Shown here: positions 30,044 through 37,500 of the stretch, in pieces
Layout: every line of letters begins with the position of its first letter
Numbering within the stretch: the stretch's first letter is position 1
From: Glandiceps talaboti
Lineage: Eukaryota; Hemichordata; Enteropneusta; Spengelidae
DNA length: 37,500 nt
Assembly: GCF_964340395.1 (NCBI RefSeq)
Contig: NC_135561.1
Span: 20,364,240 to 20,401,739 of the forward strand
Reading direction: 5' to 3'
The notes under the pieces: generated by a model
What the model was told of the DNA's origin: nothing
Databases searched by the model: none
The model's input: only the letters and a program-made list of their open reading frames with translations
Position numbers and translations under genes: made by a program

Positions 30044-30983
30044 AATCATATAATTTGATAGCAATAATCAATAGTTTTCCTTTAACTAGAAGAGAAACTC
30101 AGACACCAAGTATTATATTATATATATTTATTATTCAAAATTTCCTGAAATAATGGCAAAGTGTAATATATTTTTCATATTCCTGTCTTTGTCATATTGA
30201 TAGTGTGCTTTGACAGATAATGTTTATCGTAAACGATATGTGTTATGTAGTGTAATACATTGTACTAAGTTATAGTAAAATAAAATGTAATGTTAAAGCT
30301 GCTCTGGCTGTAACTGGTGTATTATTTTTTTGATCAGAAAACCAACAATATATTCACTGGAAATTGTTAAAGTAGCAATAATTAGATGATTTTCACGTTG
30401 ATTAGAGGTTGATTTTATCACCAGATAATATAGTAACAGTAATTGCATTGGGTTATTGATTTTTGGGTATGGACCCAAAAATCAATTTGAAGGGGATGTA
30501 TTGTACCATACTTTGTGTTACAGCTACACAAATACATTTTACCCACAGGTGATTCAATACTGTTCAAGTTTTATAATATTCTAATTAAGTCATTCTATTT
30601 AACCAAATATTTCAGTTGTAGCCAGTTGAGCTTTAAGGTTCTTTTCTGAGATTGGTTTCAGTAAATATGATATTTAGAATTCATGTAGTATATAATACAA
30701 TGACATCTTTATATTTGTAATTTCGTATTTTTGCATATTTTCTTGTCTTTTTTTCAGTTCCTTTGATTAAAAAAAAATGTGTAAATATCATTTTTATTTA
30801 CTCCTAAATTAGCCACTAAATGAATCTAAATTTCTCAGGTAAGATATTTGAAATGAATGAATCTGTCATGTAACTTGTAAAAAGTTATTATTGAATATTA
30901 AATTATTTTGCATTCTATTATTAAATGTGTAAGAGTGGTCACCTTTGTTATTCAACAGATATTAATTCTGAATACCAAACAAC
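30044..30983. other. 3' flank segment: AT-rich, no gene
   Basis: No open frame with protein character. The part near 30545-30640 weakly resembles 20880-20985. Confidence 0.4.
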
Positions 30984-31019
30984 GTGTTTGTTTGTTTGTT
31001 TGTTTGTTTGTTTGTTTGT
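30984..31019. repeat. (GTTT)n microsatellite
   Basis: About nine GTTT repeats ending in GTAG. Confidence 0.95.
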
Positions 31020-31485
31020 AGCCGATGAACACATCACTTGTTAGCCCAGAGACGTGTAGCTATACATCATGTAAGACAATGTGGGCACAGTATGCCATAT
31101 CAGATAGCCAGCTCTCATGGCTAAAAGCACTTTAAACGAACACAATGCAGTGTATTTTTTAGTAAATTCAACCGGAAAAATACAAGCCTGTTTATCATCA
31201 TCATAAAGCTACAGGCATCTTTTATCGCAACAGTAAAACACATGCCACCAGGAGGCTTGACTTTTGAGAATCCCAACAGAAAAATAATGCACTGACATTT
31301 GAAGCGTGAGGTATGAAGCCAGCAAACAACACTACAGCAAGCAAATAGATTTTATGTATATCAACAAAACTATGCACTTCTCTACTTGAAATGCTCACAG
31401 TAAAAACAACAACATGTTGTGTTTACATATTTAAATACAGTGCAACCATATGTTGGCTTTGAATACATTTCAGCTAGAGCTTGGA

Positions 31486-31500
31486 CAGCGCCCTCTATTG
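31486..31500 (+). promoter_or_regulatory. CTCF-core-like CAGCGCCCTCTATTG
   Basis: It shares GCGCCCTCTATTG with the minus strand of 3293-3310. Surrounding DNA (31020-32160) shows no gene. Confidence 0.3.
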
Positions 31501-32169
31501 ACTTGAACTAGAAATGACCCTGGCAAGCTGGACACATCAATAAATGATTGATTGTATTTGTTCATGGTAATGTCGGACAAAGCCAATAGAAATTTCCCTG
31601 AGTAAACAATGGATGATCTTGTTTTGCACCCTGAATAAATACAAGTGAAACTAGGAAAATTCATTAAGTATCGGCTGTCAACAACAAGGTATTTTTTTTA
31701 TATCCAATATAGTCCCCAGACCAGTCATATTTCTTCTTTATGTTTTACATCATGAAATTGCTACTAACAACTGTAGCTTTTTTTTTGTCTGTGTATACAA
31801 TGAATGGGTTGAATGTAAGTATATGATGCATTTATCCCCAAATGTTGACAAATTCTATTTCCTACTTAAGTTTGAACCAGAGAAGGTAGTCAGCTGACTT
31901 GGTTGGTACACAGTATGGGTTGTTATTTAGCATTTTGGACATGGACTGCACTCATAGAAGCTAACATAGAAGACACTTTTATTGATTTCCCATCCCCATT
32001 TCATATTAAACTGCAAGACTAGATCTTTTTCTGTAGGGCTTGTGTTTGTCTTTCATCTCAAATGTTTATGGTTTATTCATAGATTTGATATGTAATGCTT
32101 GGTAATATTTATAACTCATTATACATAATATGTCCCTGTGTATCTCACCTAAGAGGTTTCAATAATATT

Positions 32170-32375
32170 ACCTTAAATTCCCACTTTTATGAGCACCTTA
32201 TTTCCAGTGTTATCAGCAATATCATCTTAAATTTCCAGTTTTTCAGCAATGTCACCTTATTTCCACTGTTTTCAATAGTATTGCCCTGTTCCCACTGTTT
32301 TCAGTAATATCACCCTGTTCCCACTGTTTTCAATAGTATTGCCCTGTTCCCACTGTTTTCAGTAATATCGCCCTA
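32170..32375. repeat. About 29-bp minisatellite
   Basis: Units of CACTGTTTTCAGTAATATCA and CCCTGTTCC are clear in the 3' half and degrade toward the 5' side. About seven copies. Confidence 0.85.
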
Positions 32376-34430
32376 AGTACACTGTATTACAAGCCCATCT
32401 ACTGGTTTGATTTATAACTTCACCACACTCACTCACCACACAATGATAAAGTGTAGTCAACACTGTACAATCTCAGATCCAACCAATAGACTACCCTTTC
32501 CACTGTTCTTTTGTCCCAATTCAAAAGACAGTTCTCCTTACATACCAATCATATATTCACAGAACCAGGAATAGGAAACAATTATAAGAAATAAGTACGG
32601 AAGGTACGGAGATCTCATTCACTTAAATTGTTTTATTGTACCAGATGAACGCATCACTGCTTCAACTCTCTTATGGTGCAGTTTTTTTCTGTATGAACTC
32701 TGTTTAAACTTTATGATAAATTACTTGACGTGTTGACAAATGAAAGCAACAATACACTCTGTCTGGTACCTGGGACATGGATATCAGTCATGTCACCACC
32801 TTAGATCTCACACCCTCTCAACATATATATCCATCAATCACATACACTTCACAAATATATACACAACACACTTCACCAACTTATCACTTTTAGTTGTTTT
32901 TATTTCCCTTTTGAAACGTCTGTATACATAGTAGAACAGGCAAAAAACAGGCAGTATATATATATTATATACATAGAGAAATATACATGGAAAAATGCCT
33001 AGGCAAAGCAGCTGATTGGTAAATTTGAAATGTCTCTGCATAATGATTGGTTACTGTAAAATCACATGATTAACCACACCTGGTAGTTGAGCTCTGGCAT
33101 TGCTTGGTTTGTTTGTTCTATGATAAATGCAAACTTAGTTGTGGAGACACGCAAACCTGCACAACCATTCTAAAATGATGTTGGCACTCTTCTCTCCCCT
33201 ACTAGGTGTCAAATGGTCTGATCCAGTGTGTAACTATTGCTAGGACCAGATCATAAACATGAGAGAGTAAGGGGTGGTGGAAGGCATATGCAGTGCATTA
33301 CGGAGGAAAAACAGCCAGCATTTTTATTTCAGTTGGTCATTAGAGGCCTTCACTCTGATGGGTCAACAGCAGTGTAACTATTTGATATATAAATAACTTT
33401 GGTAGATATAAGTTTGTACTTTTTGAACCATACACACATGTGATGCCAGGGTCACACAACTATTACTCCAAAATCTCACAACTGTATATCACAGTAATAT
33501 CACAAAATAAACACAAATGGACAGAATACAGATCAAAAAGTACACCACTGTTTCCATAAAAATGCAGCCGTCCCCACCCTTTTAGTGTAGTGGTCCAATT
33601 AGTAGAAAACAATAGGACTGGACCACTGTAGACTTAGCAATGGGGTGAAATCCGAGTAAAGGCCTCCTGATTGAAGGTGTTGATAATGCTAGCTTTCACG
33701 ATTTCAGTTGTTTTGCTTTTTTTGTCTATCGTGCACCTGTTTGCATCTCTAGAAACCCAACAACTATATGCGTTAACACTGCTTGGCAGTAAATGAGCAA
33801 TGCACTCTAACTCCTGAGGATGATGTTGGTTAACCCAGCAACACTAAAACATTGCCAACTTTCAAAATACACCTCTTAAAACAACAGATGTATATTATGC
33901 CATTCCTCTACAATGATTGGTGCTTGGAAGTGACTTAACATTCAAATTACATTTCCTCTCAAGTGATTGGTCAAAATGTTTGCATATACCAGATAACAAG
34001 CAGTAAATGGTAGTTGAAAATGTGTCAACCTAGACAGTGTACACATCACAACAAGAATATCTGAAACCTTCAAAGTGAGACAGTTGTGTTTTCCATATTT
34101 TCGGGAGCAGTGTCCCATTCATGGTATTACTACATTTGAGTTTGTAGTTCTATGCCACCTTGCTAGCCAAAATGATGTTATTTACAGGCAGTATACAAAA
34201 CTGTATTTGTAAAACTCAATGTGATTGGCAAACACACTGGAATACATCTAGTTGTCAACCTATTGGGAACTCAATTACAATGATGACTGACTACACCAGC
34301 CTGTTTTTGTAGAAAGCTGATTGGTGAAGCTGTAAATGGCATTAGCATTGTAATATGTTATGATATATACCAAAAATAACACCAATGGCGTTGTAGGCAC
34401 AACTGTATAGATGTGCCATCAGCTTTTTAA
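32376..34430. other. 3' flank segment: no gene, scattered CCAAT boxes
   Basis: No exon-like sequence. TGATTGGT/C occurs at 33013, 33044, 33914, 33964, 34222 and 34318. An inverted pair, GTGGTCCA and TGGACCAC, lies at about 33590-33631. Confidence 0.45.
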
Positions 34431-34439
34431 AAATGTTTA

Positions 34440-35245
34440 TATACACCATAATTGTACTGTTGCTATGGGCAATATCTACATTGCTGGGTCAATTATGTCA
34501 AGTTTATTGACTTGCTAAACCATCCATTTTGCTATTTTTGCAACATACATCACCGTTTCACTATTGCTATGGGTGTACTCTTGTTGCTAGGCATATTTGC
34601 ATACATTTATTGAATCTTTATTCACTTGCCTGCCCACCCCTGTTGCTATCTTTGTAATATGCATCACCATCTGACTGTTGCTAAGGGCGTGGTCATGTTT
34701 GCTAGAGCAAGTTATGTCAAAATGTTTTGAACAATATTAACAGAATAACACCTTCAGAAACATCCCCACCAAATTCCACTCCCATTCACCATGTAGTTTT
34801 CAATGTATAAGTTTTTGACCAAAATTGAGATTTTTTAAATCTAATTTGCATATCACTGATGGCTTCTACTAGACATCCCCAGATGCATCCCCATTAAATT
34901 TCAGCCCAATCTACTGAGTAGTTTTAGAATGAAAGATTTTGGCCAAAAAACCCCACATTTTTTAGACCTATCACTGTTGGTATTATCACATCATGAACAG
35001 TTATTAACATATAAACCCCTAAGAACATTCCCACCAAATTTCAGACCAATCTGCCCCCAGTAGTTTTGGAATTTAAGTATTTTGACCAAAATAACATTTT
35101 TAACACAAATCACATGTGATGCGATCATTTTGCTTTGAACAATTTCCCAGCTGAACACCAAAATTAATGTCCCCACCAAATATCATGGCAATCGGTCTGG
35201 TGGGTTTTATTTTAAGCTCTTTACACATACACACACACAGACAGA
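34440..35245 (+). mobile_element. Composite dispersed repeat with internal tandem units and a microsatellite tail
   Basis: The 5' part repeats GTTGCTATGGG...TTGCTAGG phrases at about 113-bp steps (34455, 34565, 34675). The 3' part repeats CCCACCAAATTTCA...AGTAGTTTTGGAAT...TTTTGACCAAAAT four times, at about 34765, 34889, 35027 and 35170. It ends in CACACACACAGACAGACA. The last unit (CAATCGG and microsatellite) is the kind of 3' terminus seen on LINE/SINE families of many invertebrates. Confidence 0.65.
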
Positions 35246-35452
35246 CATTTCACCACACCTATAACACACTACTGAACCTCAGTTCAGTTGTGCTAAAAAG
35301 ATCTCCCAAAATTGCCAAAGTTGAGGAATCCAGAGTGTTGCCAATATATTGACACAACTGACTCACTTTATAACTTTTATATCCAATATTAATATCAAGT
35401 TATGATATCTTTAACCAATAAGTTTCAACTCTCTCTACTTACAAAAATGACA

Positions 35453-35929
35453 TAGGGTTCATACACTTTTTAAGTCATTTAATACACTCCTGGGATTTTT
35501 TAAGTAATTTTCCAGACTATTTGCTGGACAAGTACTGTCACTTTGCCAGGCGTTAGTAATTCATTTCACGAACAGCTTACTTTTTATTTCTTTATAGTCG
35601 TACAAAGACTTTATTCATCTGGTAATAAGAATTTTCAACATTTTTTATTTCAAGAAATTTCAAAAAATATCAAAATTGATATCAAATTCAAAATCTGTGA
35701 CTCACAACTTAGGTCTTTCCAGAAGTAGATTTTCAATGTTTATTCTGGCATTTTCCAGGAATAAACTGAAATTCCAGGATTTTCCAAGAGTAAAACTGAT
35801 ATTCCGGTACTTCCAAGGAATAACCAGATACTCTAGGGTTCCAAGGAGTAAACTGATGTTCTGAAACTTCCAAGGAATAAACTGAAATTGCATGACTTCC
35901 CAGGATATTTGAGGAGTGTATGAACCCTG
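35453..35929. mobile_element. 477-bp TIR element, hAT-like ends, with internal about 30-bp repeats
   Basis: It begins TAGGGTTCATACACT and ends AGTGTATGAACCCTG, a near-perfect inverted pair of the YAGGG type seen in hAT elements. No exact 8-bp duplication can be confirmed. About five degenerate units built on TTCCAAGGAATAAACTGAAA fill 35740-35900. No transposase. Confidence 0.75.
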
Positions 35930-36438
35930 CATGCATACCATTACTTTTGACTCAACCAAAACACCACATTTATCAGATTGGAATAAAGAGTTTCACATAT
36001 CTAGTAATAATGACAGAAAACTCTGATGACACCAAATAACAATTTTTTTGTACCAAATGTTACCCGGTTTTCTTTCTGATCAAATACTGTAAGAGCGATA
36101 ACTGACAATGTTCAAGTTTTGGACAAGATAGAATCGTACAATTAATGCTGATCAAATGTCAAACTCCAAATTTTGTGATCAAACACCTGACTATGTGGAT
36201 GGATGACTTTAGTCAATGCAGAAGGCCATAGTGGTTTTCAACATCTGAAAATGTTCTCCCTAAACAGTAGTTACATACACAATATTAAAAAACTGGTTAC
36301 TGAGAGAGAGAAAGAGAGACACCGACATCTCTATACATATATGATATTTAGTGTGTGGAATATTGAAAATCTTGTCACTTTTTGTAGCTCTATTTTTGTG
36401 AATTTTAATATCTGATCACATGATACCTACTTGCTATC

Positions 36439-36525
36439 TGATTGGTTGGTTTTATGTACATGTACTCTTTGATTGGTTTGATTGAAATACATGTGCTCAC
36501 TGATTGGTTTAAGCTGAACCAATCA
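36439..36525. promoter_or_regulatory. Cluster of four CCAAT (NF-Y-type) boxes
   Basis: TGATTGGT at 36439, 36470 and 36501, then ACCAATCA at 36518-36525. The first three are spaced exactly 31 bp apart; the fourth is inverted. They match the NF-Y consensus (CCAATCA). No gene start is seen nearby. Confidence 0.4.
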
Positions 36526-37500
36526 ACAACAAGAACAAATACTGTGTGACCTCAACTATGCCAAGCTTTAATGCTATTGGACAAGGAATAACTGTTGGCA
36601 TGGTAACAGCTCAGTTGAACTTAGGTGGGTTTAAAGAAGAAGACATATATTTTGATCTGATCTAAAATAACAATTTGTAAATGGACTATGTTTATTCCAT
36701 GTGACCACTTAAAATCATGACAATATTTGTGAAATGTCACCAGTTTTTCAAAATATTTTTTTGGTCACCACTCACTATATTGGGTGACCTTTTAAACTCA
36801 ACTGGAAAATATGAAATTTGACATACGGAGGGATATTCCCTGGAAAATCAAATAATGAAATCAGTAACACGCTGTGTTGCACTAACTTTGAAGGTCGTCT
36901 CCTCCAATTTTAAAGTGACAATGCACAATAAAAATAACATGACAGTACAGTTTTAGGCTTTTTTGTGTTTTTTCATTTTGTTTTGTTTTTGAAGTACACT
37001 GTAATAATATTTTGAACGTTTTTTGAAAACTATTCAAGTAAAATATTTAAACTTGAAAAATAACCTCTCCTGACCCCAATCTTTGGTGTACAATGTTGTG
37101 GAACTTTTCAAGCTCGCCAATCTTTTTTTTTATTATCTGAAATAATCTTTTTCAAGAAAAATGACCTTCCTTAACCTCTCATGAAAATACTTCATTCTAA
37201 AAAAAAATTATGTTTCTGAAGTGAAACAAAATTCCTGTCACCAGTCTGAAAAATATTTGATGCAAGTGTCAAAACAGCTGTCTGTCTAAATAGAAAAAAA
37301 ACAATGTCTGAAAATTGACTCTCATATGGAAGAAATAAGTGATTTCAGAACTTATTGGCTGGAAGAAAAGAATAATTTGTAACCATGGTAACACCATGAG
37401 GTATAAAGAGTGTGAAATCTCCCCTCCCCAAATGTAGTACTATATAAAGCAATATCTATCAACTGAGGAGAGAAGTGACTATAAATGAAATTGATGGAAC
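36526..37500. other. Right end: no gene seen, one X-box palindrome
   Basis: AT-rich, with many homopolymer runs. GTAACCATGGTAAC at 37379-37392 is a perfect palindrome of the RFX X-box type. Nothing else is supported. Confidence 0.45.

Overview
The window reads as nuclear DNA of an invertebrate animal. It is AT-rich and mostly CpG-depleted, has spliced genes with GT-AG introns, and is crowded with minisatellites, foldback elements and TIR elements. The two recognisable genes are ordinary bilaterian genes. The repeats (RFX-like X-box palindromes, a repeat carrying CAAAGCGCTTTACA, LINE/SINE-like tails with 'CCCACCAAATTTCA' and CACACAGACAGAC) suggest a marine deuterostome or lophotrochozoan. I cannot name the species.

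Layout. 1-259 (minus strand): first coding exon of an HSD17B11/SDR16C-type short-chain dehydrogenase, running off the left edge. 260-1524: divergent intergenic region with a perfect CRE palindrome and a GATGGCGC element. 1525-25458 (plus strand): a complete RBBP8/CtIP orthologue, the DNA-end-resection cofactor of MRE11-RAD50-NBS1. I reconstructed nine coding exons by following splice sites and reading phase. They join to 3402 nt, i.e. 1133 residues plus stop, with conserved N-terminal coiled coil, CxxC, BRCT-binding SPxF motif, acidic tracts and C-terminal Sae2 domain. 25459-37500: no recognisable gene; a series of minisatellites, a CATA microsatellite, transposon-like inserts and clustered CCAAT boxes.

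The most unusual feature is the repeat load in and just beyond RBBP8. Intron 6 holds a minisatellite of about 6.07 kb (28-bp unit, roughly 190-195 units, about 53 carrying an extra 12-bp block). It is free of stops over long stretches in all three forward frames, which creates spurious ORFs of up to 1396 codons. Other arrays have units of 47 bp (intron 1), 41 bp (intron 6), 38 bp (starting about 9 nt after the exon 8 splice donor, with TTAGGG in most units), 39 bp (intron 8, split by a 536-bp inverted-repeat transposon), about 26 bp with RFX-like palindromes (just after the stop codon) and 59 bp (3' flank, nearly every unit resembling a 3' splice site). The repeat ORFs are not genes.

I found no CRISPR array, bacterial operon, rRNA or intact tRNA. 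No new protein system can be defended. The candidates for something undescribed are the variant-repeat structure of the giant array, the splice-site-like and X-box-like minisatellites, and several small foldback or TIR element families.
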